Shown: one piece after another, positions 50,643 to 59,153 of the stretch
How positions within the stretch are numbered: the first letter of the stretch is position 1
How the letters are laid out: every line of letters starts with the position of its first letter
Assembly (NCBI RefSeq): GCF_001610955.1
Contig: NZ_CP014335.1
Location: 1,281,001-1,345,000 of the forward strand
Length of the DNA stretch: 64,000 nt
DNA from: Geobacillus thermoleovorans
GTDB taxonomy: Bacteria; Bacillota; Bacilli; Bacillales; Anoxybacillaceae
Reading direction: 5' to 3'
The notes under the pieces: model-generated
The model's input: the letters and a program-made list of their open reading frames with translations, nothing else
Databases searched by the model: none
Told to the model about the DNA's origin: nothing
Position numbers and translations under genes: made by a program

Positions 50643-52010
50643 TTAAAGCACGTACAAAAAGACGGAAGCAACAATGCCGACGTAAAGGAAGGTGATCGTT
50701 GTAAAGCCCATAATGTCGCGAATGCGTAGGCCGGCAATGGCAAGGAGCGGGATAGCCCAAAACGGTTGGATCATGTTGCTCCATTCGCCCCAGGCGACGG
50801 CCATCACCATTTTGGCTGGATCCACGCCCATCTCAAGGGCTGCAGGAAGGGCGATCGGCGCCTGCACGACCCATTGGCCACCACCAGACGGGATGAATAA
50901 GTTTAAAAATCCGGCTGACCAGAAGGTGAACAACGGCAGCGTTTCGCTCGTTGAAAATTTCGTGAAGACGTCGGATAGCCATTGAGCCAACCCGGATGAG
51001 GACATCATGCCCATAATGCCGGCGTAAAACGGGTATTGCAAAATAATTTGGCTGACGCTGTTGGATGATTTGACAAGGCCGATTCCGAGTTCACGCACGT
51101 TTCCAAACAGCAACAAAGCGAGCGTTAAAAACATCAAGTTGACGGTGTTCAGATCGAGAGAAAATCCGTTTTTCGAAAAGTGGATGATTAAATAAATCAA
51201 TCCAAGAATGCCGGCTGCTACCGTAATGAGGCGGCTTTTTTCAATTTTGTCGTTGATGAAGTTCGATTGTTCCTGTGGTTCATCGATCGAATCTTCTAGC
51301 AAGTTCGGATCGATGAGAAAACGATCTTCTTTTTTGGCCGGGTGAATGAGTTTCATAATGAAGGGCAGTGTAAAGAAGACGACGAGAATAATCGCCATAT
51401 TCACCATTGAGAAAATCGTTTCCGACGTTGGGATGACACCGATTTGGTCTTCGAACACATGTCCTTTGGTGGCGACGAACAGAGCGGCGGAAGATGACAA
51501 GCCGCCTTGCCAAATGACAAATCCGGAATACCCGGCGGCGACAAGGACGCGATAGTCGACGTCACGCACCTTTTTCGCCACGAGCTTGGCGATGATGCCG
51601 GCCACGACGAGGCCGAACGCCCAGCTGATGAATGAAGCGGCCAGCGATGTAAAAGTGACGAGCAGGATGGCGGAATTGGGCGTATGGCATTTCCCGGCGA
51701 TTTTTTCAAGCAATCGCGAGACGGGTTTCGTCAACGCCAAGGCATAGCTCATGACAAACGTGGTAATGACTTGGGCGGTGAAGGCGAGCAATCCCCAGAG
51801 TCCGTCACCCCAATATGTGATCATTTCGATCGGACTTTTTCCATTAATCAATAGGCCGCCTAGAAACGTCACAAATGTGAGAACAACGGCGAAGACGAAA
51901 GAGTCTGGCAGCCAGCGCTCGGCGATTTTGGCGAAAAAAAGCGCCAGTTTCGCGATCAAATTGTTTTCTTGTTTTTCCATAGACATGTTTGTCTGCACTT
52001 TTGCTTCCAT
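50643..52010 (-). CDS. Short-chain fatty acid transporter (AtoE family)
   Basis: 455 aa, about 11-12 membrane helices, matching AtoE-type short-chain fatty acid carriers that bring butyrate-like acids into the cell. The region RWLPDSFVFAVVLTFVTFL and the late motif FIPSGGGQWVVQAPIALPA are typical. Start ATG 52010 follows GAGGAGGCTGACGCGT. It lies 146 bp after the acyl-CoA synthetase gene in the same direction, with a perfect cre site between, so it is part of the acid-uptake and activation module and probably repressed by glucose. Confidence 0.9.
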   Translation of the reverse strand: MEAKVQTNMSMEKQENNLIAKLALFFAKIAERWLPDSFVFAVVLTFVTFLGGLLINGKSPIEMITYWGDGLWGLLAFTAQVITTFVMSYALALTKPVSRLLEKIAGKCHTPNSAILLVTFTSLAASFISWAFGLVVAGIIAKLVAKKVRDVDYRVLVAAGYSGFVIWQGGLSSSAALFVATKGHVFEDQIGVIPTSETIFSMVNMAIILVVFFTLPFIMKLIHPAKKEDRFLIDPNLLEDSIDEPQEQSNFINDKIEKSRLITVAAGILGLIYLIIHFSKNGFSLDLNTVNLMFLTLALLLFGNVRELGIGLVKSSNSVSQIILQYPFYAGIMGMMSSSGLAQWLSDVFTKFSTSETLPLFTFWSAGFLNLFIPSGGGQWVVQAPIALPAALEMGVDPAKMVMAVAWGEWSNMIQPFWAIPLLAIAGLRIRDIMGFTTITFLYVGIVASVFLYVL

Positions 52011-52110
52011 ACGCGTCAGCCTCCTCGACAGATTTTATGTCCCAGTCCTCCCTTTATGACTCATGGCAGCGCGCATATAAGGGAGGAACAGCGGGTTCAA
52101 ACAGGATAAT

Positions 52111-52124
52111 TGACAACGCTTTCA
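52111..52124. promoter_or_regulatory. CcpA cre site upstream of the AtoE-type gene
   Basis: TGACAACGCTTTCA on the plus strand, TGAAAGCGTTGTCA on the minus strand, fits the cre consensus TGWAANCGNTNWCA at all positions. It is 100 nt before the start codon. Confidence 0.75.
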
Positions 52125-52156
52125 AAACAACCGTCCTTCCACGCTTGCGATCTTGA

Positions 52157-53758
52157 TCATTGTCGTTGATTCGTCATCGACATTTCGATCAGTTTGTTTT
52201 TTAAAATTTTCCCTCCTGGATTGCGTGGGAGCTGGTCAAGGAATTCGACTTGCTTTGGCGTCTTGAATTTCGGAAGCCGCTCGCGGGTAAAGGCGATAAT
52301 CTCATCGGCTGTCGGAGATTCACCGGATTTGGGGACAATGTAGGCTTTTACCTCTTCTCCGAATATCGGGTCTTTCACCCCGACGACCGCTGCTTCGAAC
52401 ACTTTCGGGTGAGCGTAGAGAACATTTTCAACCTCGACTGAATAGATTTTTTCCCCACCGCGGTTGATGATGTCTTTTTTTCGGTCGAGGATGTACACAA
52501 ATCCGTCTTCATCGATGCGGGCGATGTCGCCGGATTTCCAGTACCCGTCTTCAGTGAAAGATGAGAGGTTCGCTTCCGGGCGGTTCCAATATTCTTTAAT
52601 GACCATAGGGCCTTTAATGTACAGCTCGCCGGCTTCTCCCGGCTTGGCGGGTTCGCCGTTTTCCGCGATGACTTTGACATCGGCGACAGGCACCGGTACG
52701 CCGACAGAGTCCGTTTTGTCATCTGGGTATGGTTTGGGCATGATCGTTGTTGGCGAGGTTGTTTCTGTTGCCCCGTAGGCGTTGTGTAGACATGCATTCG
52801 GAAAACAGTTCCTCAACTGACTGATCGTTTCTTTGGACATCGGAGCCCCGCCATAGGCGACGATGCGCACAAAGTCATATGAGGATGCGTGAAACGACGG
52901 GTGCGACATCATCATGATGTACATTGTCGGTACATTGAACAAAAAGGTGATCCGTTCTTGCAGGATTAGCCGGATGGCGGCTTCTGTCTGGTAGCGTTCC
53001 ATCAGAACGACCGTACCGCCGACAAGCATCATATGGAACAGTTGGCCAATTAAGCCGGTGACATGAAACAGCGGGACGGCGACAAGTGTGCGCACCGTAT
53101 GGTCGGTCTGCATAACCGTCTGATAGCTTAAACAGCTATGGATGGCGTTCACATGGCTGCCCACTGCTCCTTTTGGCCGCCCGGTTGTTCCGGATGTGTA
53201 CATGATATAGAGCGGATCTGTCTCATGCGGAGGAGAGAATGGTTGCTCTTCCCCTCTGGCATGGCCAAGCAAGTCTTCATGAAACGAATACAGGCGTTTG
53301 TCGGGCTCGCGGCCATCGGTCAAGTAACAGCAGGGAGCCGCTGAATGATGGATGAGCCAGTTTTCAAGCGATTTGACGAGCTCACGGTTCGTGATGAGCA
53401 TGTTCACCCCAGCATCTGTCATCATGTAAATCAGGTCGTTGGCGGTGAGCTTCGTGTTCAGCGGTACGAACATGGCCCCAATTTTGGCGCACGCCAATGC
53501 GGTTAGCACAAATTCGATGTCATTACCAAGCAATATGGCGATGCGGTCGCCTTTTTTCACTTGGTTTTCACTGAGGCAGGCAGCTGTTCTGTCAACAAGT
53601 TGCTTCAGTTCGGCATAACTGAGCCGCGTGCCGCCTTTGACGAGCGCTTCCCTGTTTAGGAACTGCGCGGCCGAACGTGCGAGCATTTCGTAAACGTTTG
53701 CCGGCCGTTTGGAGTACAACTTGACCGTCCGGCCGTATAAACGCCCTTCTGAGATCAT
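52157..53758 (-). CDS. AMP-forming acyl-CoA synthetase
   Basis: 533 aa from ATG 53758 (MISEGRLYGRTVKLYSKRPA), preceded by AGGGGGG; the longer frame would run into the SDR gene. Activates a carboxylic acid to its acyl-CoA with ATP. Motifs: adenylate P-loop YIMYTSGTTGRPKGAVGSH, A5 region NAYGATETTSPTTIM, DGYWKSGDIARIDEDGFVYI and the C-terminal lysine region PRNPGGKILKN. It follows the SDR gene by 19 nt, and the transporter gene follows it. The preferred chain length is not evident. Confidence 0.93.
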   Translation of the reverse strand: MISEGRLYGRTVKLYSKRPANVYEMLARSAAQFLNREALVKGGTRLSYAELKQLVDRTAACLSENQVKKGDRIAILLGNDIEFVLTALACAKIGAMFVPLNTKLTANDLIYMMTDAGVNMLITNRELVKSLENWLIHHSAAPCCYLTDGREPDKRLYSFHEDLLGHARGEEQPFSPPHETDPLYIMYTSGTTGRPKGAVGSHVNAIHSCLSYQTVMQTDHTVRTLVAVPLFHVTGLIGQLFHMMLVGGTVVLMERYQTEAAIRLILQERITFLFNVPTMYIMMMSHPSFHASSYDFVRIVAYGGAPMSKETISQLRNCFPNACLHNAYGATETTSPTTIMPKPYPDDKTDSVGVPVPVADVKVIAENGEPAKPGEAGELYIKGPMVIKEYWNRPEANLSSFTEDGYWKSGDIARIDEDGFVYILDRKKDIINRGGEKIYSVEVENVLYAHPKVFEAAVVGVKDPIFGEEVKAYIVPKSGESPTADEIIAFTRERLPKFKTPKQVEFLDQLPRNPGGKILKNKLIEMSMTNQRQ

Positions 53759-53777
53759 GGAATCCCCCCTGATGATG

Positions 53778-54551
53778 TTATTTGGCCGTCCAGCCGCCGT
53801 CCACGTATAAAATGTGTCCGGTAATGTAATTGGCGGCGTCAGAGGCGAGAAAGACAACGGGCCCCGCCACATCCTCTGGTTCGCCAACGCGATTGAGCAT
53901 CGTGCTCTTGACAATGTCCCGATACCGTTCCTCATCCTCAAGCCAGGCGCCCGTCATTGGCGTCCGAATATAAGCCGGGGCGATGGCGTTGACGTTGATA
54001 TTGTATGGAGCGAGTTCACTCGCCCAAACCTTTGTCAACTGGTTGATGCCGCCTTTGCTGGCGGCGTAGCTCGTTTGAAACGGCATGCCGACGCCGCCGA
54101 AAATGGACGAAATGTTAATAATTTTTCCGCTCCGCTGTTGGATCATCTGTTTGGCAGCTGCCTGGCCGACGAGGAAGATGCCTTTTAAGTTGGTGTTTAA
54201 CACTTGGTTCCAATCGTCTTCCTCAATGTCAATGAGCGGCTTGCGGATGTTCATGCCAGCGTTGTTCACCAAAATATCGAGACGGCCGTGCTGCTCGACA
54301 ACGCAATTGACCATGTGTTGAACGCTTTCTTTGTCGGTGACATCCGCTTGAACCCAAGAAAGTGAGATTCCTTGGCCGGCCATGTCTTCGGTCGCCTTTT
54401 TCAAATCGACCGCCTTCCGGCTGGCGATCACGACATCGGCCCCATGAACCGCCAAGGCGCATGCCATGGCTAACCCGATGCCTCTGCTACCGCCGGTGAC
54501 AAGGGCGACTTTTCCGTCAAGCCGAAAGGAAGGGAAGCATCTTGCATCCAT
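53778..54551 (-). CDS. Short-chain dehydrogenase/reductase
   Basis: 257 aa from ATG 54551 (MDARCFPSFRLDGKVALVTG), six nt after AAAGAGGTG. Classical SDR: coenzyme motif TGGSRGIGLAMACALAVHG, NNAG near residue 93, catalytic SSIFGGVGMPFQTSYAASKG (S, YxxxK). It would oxidise or reduce a hydroxyacyl or keto intermediate, resembling FabG or 3-hydroxyacyl dehydrogenases. First gene of the operon with the acyl-CoA synthetase; a sigma-54 promoter lies about 50 nt upstream. Confidence 0.93.
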   Translation of the reverse strand: MDARCFPSFRLDGKVALVTGGSRGIGLAMACALAVHGADVVIASRKAVDLKKATEDMAGQGISLSWVQADVTDKESVQHMVNCVVEQHGRLDILVNNAGMNIRKPLIDIEEDDWNQVLNTNLKGIFLVGQAAAKQMIQQRSGKIINISSIFGGVGMPFQTSYAASKGGINQLTKVWASELAPYNINVNAIAPAYIRTPMTGAWLEDEERYRDIVKSTMLNRVGEPEDVAGPVVFLASDAANYITGHILYVDGGWTAK

Positions 54552-54602
54552 CAACGACACCTCTTTCCATCATTAGGAATATCAGTCTTCATCTGTGTAT
54601 AA

Positions 54603-54617
54603 GCAATTTTCATGCCA
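54603..54617 (-). promoter_or_regulatory. Sigma-54 (-24/-12) promoter of the SDR-ligase operon
   Basis: Minus strand TGGCATGAAAATTGC followed by TT fits TGGCACG-N4-TTGCW with exact GG-GC spacing; only one base of the -24 box differs. Transcription would start about 40 nt before the SDR ATG. Confidence 0.85.
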
Positions 54618-54680
54618 ATAAACAAGAGAATAGGAGAGTTCACAAAATTGTTACATTTTCAGTTCGCGCTAGCCAAAAGG

Positions 54681-54708
54681 TGATTCTGTACGGAATCAAT
54701 GATGAAAA
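54681..54708. promoter_or_regulatory. Candidate upstream activating sequence for the sigma-54 activator
   Basis: GATTCTGTACGGAATC (54681-54696) is an interrupted palindrome about 80 bp upstream of the -24/-12 promoter, where enhancer sites for such activators usually lie. GATGAAAAA follows at 54700-54708. Confidence 0.4.
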
Positions 54709-54723
54709 AACGAATCAATCCGT

Positions 54724-56145
54724 TCAAATGCCGAGCCGTTGCATTTTTTTTACCAAGGCGGATTGGCTGATGCCGAGCGCCTGAGCTGCTTTTCTTGTCG
54801 TCTTGTATTCGGAAATCGCTTTCAAAATCAGTTCTCGTTCCAGATTGCGGACCATGTCTTTCATCGTTTTTGACGCTTGTTTCATCTCCAATGATGACGA
54901 GGAATGGGAAAAAGGCAAGTGTATGGCTGTGATATGATCGGTTTCCATTGTAATGACGAGCCGTTCGATTAAGTTCTGCATTTCCCGGACATTCCCTGGC
55001 CATGCATACGACTTCATCGCTAGCAGTGCATCATCGGTGAATTGTTTATTGAGGCGGTATTTTTGATTAGCTCGCTCTAAAAAATAATGGGCGAGCAAAG
55101 GAATGTCTTCTTGGCGTTCCCGCAGCGGCGGAATGTGAATCGGGATAATGTTCAGACGATAGTACAAGTCTTCGCGAAACTTCCCCTGTTTGACGAGAGA
55201 CTCCAAATCTTGATTGGTCGCCGATATGACGCGCACGTCAATTTTGATCGTCTGCCGCCCGCCGATTCGCGTCACTTCGAACTCCTGAAGCACTCTCAGC
55301 AGTTTTCCTTGAAGTGAAAGCGGCATTTCCCCGATTTCATCGAGGAAAATCGTCCCAGTGTGCGCCTGTTCGAACAAGCCTGGACGCCCTCGGCTGTCTG
55401 CTCCAGTGAACGCGCCTTTTTCGTATCCGAACAGTTCGGATTCAATCAGCTCTTTTGGAATAGCAGCACAGTTGACTTTAATAAAAGGTTTATCGGAACG
55501 CGGGCTCCACTTTTGAATCAAATTGGCGATCACTTCCTTGCCGACACCCGATTCTCCGAGCAATAGCACGGTCGAGTTGAAAGGAGCAATTTTTTGTGCC
55601 AAATGAAGGACGTGCAACATTTGGCGGCTATGGGCGATGACCCCCTCATGGCGAATGATATCCTCACGGCGTTGGTACACTTTGATCTCTTGCAGGTATT
55701 GGTCAGCCAACGCTTTCGTCCGCATCAATTCCTGCTCTAACATTTTCAGCGCCGATATATCCCGCAAGTTCGTCACCACATAGGATACATCGCCGTCTTC
55801 GTCAAAAATCGGATTTCCAGTCACGAGCAAGTCTTTTCCGTTGACGTGCTGGATGATCGTCACCCGCCGTTTTTCCTGTAGTACTTTTAGCGAGACGGAC
55901 TCCGATATGATGCCGTCTTGGACGACGTCTTTCAAATGGCGGCCGATGAGCTGATCTTCCGTGATGCCAGTCACCCGAGTGTATGCCTCGTTCATTTTGA
56001 TTCCATAGCCATGCTTATCGGCGATAAAGATCGGGTCATAGCTGGCATTGATCACTCCTTCGTACAGCGCAGCTTTCTTCTGCAGCTCGCGGATGACGGC
56101 GTTGAGTTCCTGGATGCGAGTTTGCAGTTGTTCGAGTGTGGTAAT
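54724..56145 (-). CDS. PAS-AAA-HTH sigma-54-dependent transcriptional activator
   Basis: About 473-479 aa. N-terminal coiled coil, PAS sensor near residues 30-135 ([20 protein letters not shown]), AAA+ domain with Walker [27 protein letters not shown] sigma-54 contact loop ([13 protein letters not shown]) and Walker [13 protein letters not shown], then a Fis-type HTH ([20 protein letters not shown]). The start is unclear: GGAGGG lies inside the frame and is best spaced for an ATT codon at 56145; TTG 56163 is the nearest standard start but lacks a ribosome site. Flanked by two sigma-54 promoters, which it likely controls in response to an organic acid or acyl-CoA. Confidence 0.93.
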   Translation of the reverse strand: MTTLEQLQTRIQELNAVIRELQKKAALYEGVINASYDPIFIADKHGYGIKMNEAYTRVTGITEDQLIGRHLKDVVQDGIISESVSLKVLQEKRRVTIIQHVNGKDLLVTGNPIFDEDGDVSYVVTNLRDISALKMLEQELMRTKALADQYLQEIKVYQRREDIIRHEGVIAHSRQMLHVLHLAQKIAPFNSTVLLLGESGVGKEVIANLIQKWSPRSDKPFIKVNCAAIPKELIESELFGYEKGAFTGADSRGRPGLFEQAHTGTIFLDEIGEMPLSLQGKLLRVLQEFEVTRIGGRQTIKIDVRVISATNQDLESLVKQGKFREDLYYRLNIIPIHIPPLRERQEDIPLLAHYFLERANQKYRLNKQFTDDALLAMKSYAWPGNVREMQNLIERLVITMETDHITAIHLPFSHSSSSLEMKQASKTMKDMVRNLERELILKAISEYKTTRKAAQALGISQSALVKKMQRLGI

Positions 56146-56202
56146 AACAATCCCTCCAATCAAACAGAATTATCTTAACTTTTACAATATTATAACTGTT
56201 TT

Positions 56203-56218
56203 GATGAAATTTTTCATC
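56203..56218. promoter_or_regulatory. Palindrome upstream of the acyl-CoA dehydrogenase promoter
   Basis: GATGAAA-TT-TTTCATC, perfect 7-bp arms, about 40 bp upstream of the -24 element. Candidate activator site; its GATGAAA half also occurs upstream of the SDR promoter. Confidence 0.4.
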
Positions 56219-56249
56219 GCTTTTGTCTGTCCGAAAGAGTAGCGTTTAT

Positions 56250-56264
56250 TGGCATGAAACATGC
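56250..56264 (+). promoter_or_regulatory. Sigma-54 (-24/-12) promoter of the acyl-CoA dehydrogenase gene
   Basis: TGGCATGAAACATGC has the invariant GG and GC at correct spacing. Its -24 half lies in a 16-nt string, GTTTATTGGCATGAAA, also present in the SDR operon promoter. Confidence 0.8.
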
Positions 56265-56298
56265 GTGCCATAGAGGAAAAAAGGAAGGAGTGGAAACG

Positions 56299-57510
56299 AT
56301 GTACAGCTTTCATCCATCGCCAGAACAACAAGAGATGATGGAAAAAGCCAGCACTTTTATGGAAGAGTTCGTATACCCGAACGAGCGATATATCGTCCCG
56401 CATCGGGGGCTGCCTGAGGAAATATTGAAGCCTCTCCAACAAAGGGCGAAAGAGATGGGGCTATGGGCGGCCCATATGCCGAAAGAGGCAGGCGGCGCGG
56501 GGCTGGGCCTTGTTTCACTGGCGCTGTTGTCGGAAATCACGGGGCGGAGCCCGGCCGGTCCTTATGTGTTTGGCTGCATGGCGCCGGATGCAGGAAATGC
56601 TGAGATATTGTGGCACGCCGGAACAGAAGAGCAAAAGCAGAGATATTTGTATCCGCTCGTCAACGGGGATATCCGTTCTTGTTTTGCCATGACCGAACCG
56701 GAAATATCCGGGTCGGATCCGAAGCTGCTTCGCGCCACGGCTGTGCTTGATGGGGACGAATGGGTCATCAATGCGCATAAATGGTTTACGACGGGAGCGG
56801 TCGGTTCGAGTTTTTCCATTGTGGTTGCCAAGACCGACCCGAGTGCTCCACCCCATCGGCAGTTCAGCTTATTTATCGTCGAGCATGATAACCCTGGGTT
56901 TGAAATCGTCCGCGAGCTTCCTGTCATCGGCGATCATTTCACTGGCGGCCATTGCGAAGTGCGGTATACGAATTGCCGCATCCCCAAAGAAAATCTGTTA
57001 GGGCCGCAGGGAATGGGATTGGAGCTGGCGCAGTTGCGACTAAAGACAGGTCGCATCACTCATGCGATGCGCTGGATCGGCATCGCCCAACGAAGTTTAG
57101 ACTTAATGATCAGCTATTCCTTAAAGCGAGAAACGCGCGGGAAGCGGCTGGCGGATTATCAGACGATCCAAAACTTTATCGCCGATTCGGCAGTTGAAAT
57201 TGAGGCGTTCCGTCTTATGACGCTGAAGGCGGCGTGGATGATGGACAACGGTTACGAGGCGAAAAAAGAAGTTTCCGCCATTAAGTTTTTCGGCGCTAAA
57301 GTGCTCCATGATGTGATTGATCGGGCGATTCAAGTGCACGGCGCCCTTGGCGTGACCGGGGATATACCGCTTGAGGGGTTTTACCGCGAAGCCCGAACGG
57401 CGCGGATTTACGACGGTCCAGATGAAGTTCACCGCATGGTCGTGGCTCGTTCGATAATCAAAGAGTTTGAACAAAATGAAGGCAAACATGTTGACGTCCC
57501 GCAAGCGTGA
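56299..57510 (+). CDS. Acyl-CoA dehydrogenase
   Basis: 403-aa FAD flavoenzyme that introduces a double bond into acyl-CoA. ATG 56299 follows AAGGAAGGAG. Family motifs: CFAMTEPEISGSDPKLLRAT near residue 132, NAHKWFTTGA near 160, and the C-terminal IQVHGALGVTGDIPLEGFYR and YDGPDEVHRMVVA, where the equivalent of the catalytic Glu of many members lies. Divergent from the sigma-54 activator, with its own sigma-54 promoter; forms a degradation module with the SDR, ligase and transporter genes. Confidence 0.94.
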   Translation: MYSFHPSPEQQEMMEKASTFMEEFVYPNERYIVPHRGLPEEILKPLQQRAKEMGLWAAHMPKEAGGAGLGLVSLALLSEITGRSPAGPYVFGCMAPDAGNAEILWHAGTEEQKQRYLYPLVNGDIRSCFAMTEPEISGSDPKLLRATAVLDGDEWVINAHKWFTTGAVGSSFSIVVAKTDPSAPPHRQFSLFIVEHDNPGFEIVRELPVIGDHFTGGHCEVRYTNCRIPKENLLGPQGMGLELAQLRLKTGRITHAMRWIGIAQRSLDLMISYSLKRETRGKRLADYQTIQNFIADSAVEIEAFRLMTLKAAWMMDNGYEAKKEVSAIKFFGAKVLHDVIDRAIQVHGALGVTGDIPLEGFYREARTARIYDGPDEVHRMVVARSIIKEFEQNEGKHVDVPQA

Positions 57511-57524
57511 TTGGGGCATAACAC

Positions 57525-59092
57525 CATACCCATCAAGTTAAGAATTTTGGTCTTTGTGCATCGTCAAAAACATGGTATCCTTTCTAACGAACACTCCACG
57601 TTAGAAAGGATTTTTTTCATGGAAAAACAAATGAAAGCATGGATTCAAACCATTCATCAACTCTTTTCTCCCGAAGAATGAACCCGTCTCGCACGGAAAA
57701 CAGGCTTTATCCGGCGGCAGCGTTCGTTAACGGCGGAAGCCTTTCTGACTCTCTGTGCATGGGGAGATGGCTCACTGGCAAAACAGTCGCTTCAGCGGTT
57801 GTGTGCGGCCTTGACGCTCTGGCATGGCTGTTCCCTTTCAAGCGAAGGCTTGAATCAGCGTTTTACCGATCGGGCCGTGGCATTTTTGCGAGAAGTGTTT
57901 TTCCTTCTCCTCCTGCATCAACGTCCATTGCTTTTGTCAGCCATGGAGACCTATCGAACTTGTTTTACCCGCCTGCGGATTTTGGACTCAACCAGCTTTT
58001 TGGTTCCCGCTGACTATGGGGAAGACTATCGAGGTTCCGTTTCGTCGGGGGTGAAAATTCAGTTTGAATATGACTTGTTATCCGGCGCCTGCCTTCAGCT
58101 ATGCGTTCAATCGGCCAATGACTCGGACGCTCGTTTTGCCTATCATGCCCAGCATACGATTTTACCGAATGACCTATGTATTCGGGATTTGGGCTTTTTC
58201 TCCGTTGCCGCACTGGCCGAGATCGACGCCCGCGGAGCGTATTATATTACTCGGCTCCGTTCCGATATGAAAGTGTATATCAAGGAGAATGGCCAGTGGA
58301 AGGAATGGGATTGGGAATCCCTTGGGAATCAATTAGAGGAAGGGGAATCAGTGGAAATGGAACATGTGTACATCGGACATGAACGCTTGTATGTTCCACG
58401 GTTGGTTTTCCGCCGTCTGACGGCGGAAGAATGGCAAAAACGGATGGCGTATGTGCGGAAAAAGGAAAAAAGAAAAGGGAAGGCGCTGGCACGCCAAACC
58501 CTCGAACAAAAGAAATACCACATCTTACTGACGAATTTACCACAAGAGTCGTTTGATGGTCAACAGGTTTATGAGCTCTATTCCCTGCGCTGGCAAATTG
58601 AATTGTTGTTTAAAGCCTGGAAATCCGTATTTGATTTGGAGAAAGTCAAGGAGATGAAAAAAGAACGTTTCGAATGCCATTTATACGGGACGTTGATTGC
58701 CATTTTGGCCACCCAGACGTTTCTGTTTCAAGCTCGGATGTATTGGCATCAAAAGGAAGACATTCAAATCAGTGAACAGAAAGCTCTTGATCTTCTCCAA
58801 TCGTATTGGCACCAGTTGCTTTTGCGTTCGCATATGGCGGAAATCTCAACCTTTTCTCTCTCCTTTTCCTGTTGTGAAAACATACCAAGAAAGGGCGAAG
58901 GAAAGGGGAAGAAACGGCATCAGATATTTTTTAGAGATATGGTAGAATCAGATATGGATATAAATGCCAAATCCCCCTCTTCTGGAGGGGGATTTGGTAT
59001 GCCCAATAATGGATGTGATCCCCATCATTCACTGCAGGGATGAACACGAGTATCGTCTTAAAAATTTTATATCGCTAAACTTGACGGGTATG
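57525..59092 (+). mobile_element. IS231-like insertion sequence (IS4 family), 1568 bp
   Basis: Terminal inverted repeats are CATACCCATCAAGTTAAGAA (57525 onward) and the complement of CTAAACTTGACGGGTATG (ending 59092). These match the CATGCCCATCAACTTAAG type ends of IS231. One long frame encodes a DDE transposase. No 10-12 bp target duplication is recognisable on the flanks, which suggests an old insertion or later rearrangement. Confidence 0.85.
57619..59043 (+). pseudogene. IS4/IS231-family transposase with in-frame stop at codon 21
   Basis: Reading from ATG 57619 (MEKQMKAWIQTIHQLFSPEE), codon 21 is TGA (57679-57681). The same frame then continues without interruption through RLARKTGFIRRQRSLTAEAF to 59043. 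The DDE core includes the Y-(2)-R-(3)-E-(6)-K signature in YSLRWQIELLFKAWK near codon 327. Downstream starts such as the ATG at 57799 would lack the N-terminal region. A single nonsense change appears to have silenced the transposase. A 12-bp hairpin (58967-58997) follows the conserved part and overlaps the frame's end. Confidence 0.85.
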
Positions 59093-59153
59093 GATGGCCG
59101 TTCTCCTTTTTCATGACGCAGATAGTGGAGATCAGTATTCATCTCTGTGAACA

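Noticed and set aside
52125..52150. Possible sigma-54 promoter before the AtoE-type gene (TGGAAGGACGGTTGTT on the minus strand)
   Set aside because: Lacks the invariant GC of the -12 element and has two changes in the -24 box.
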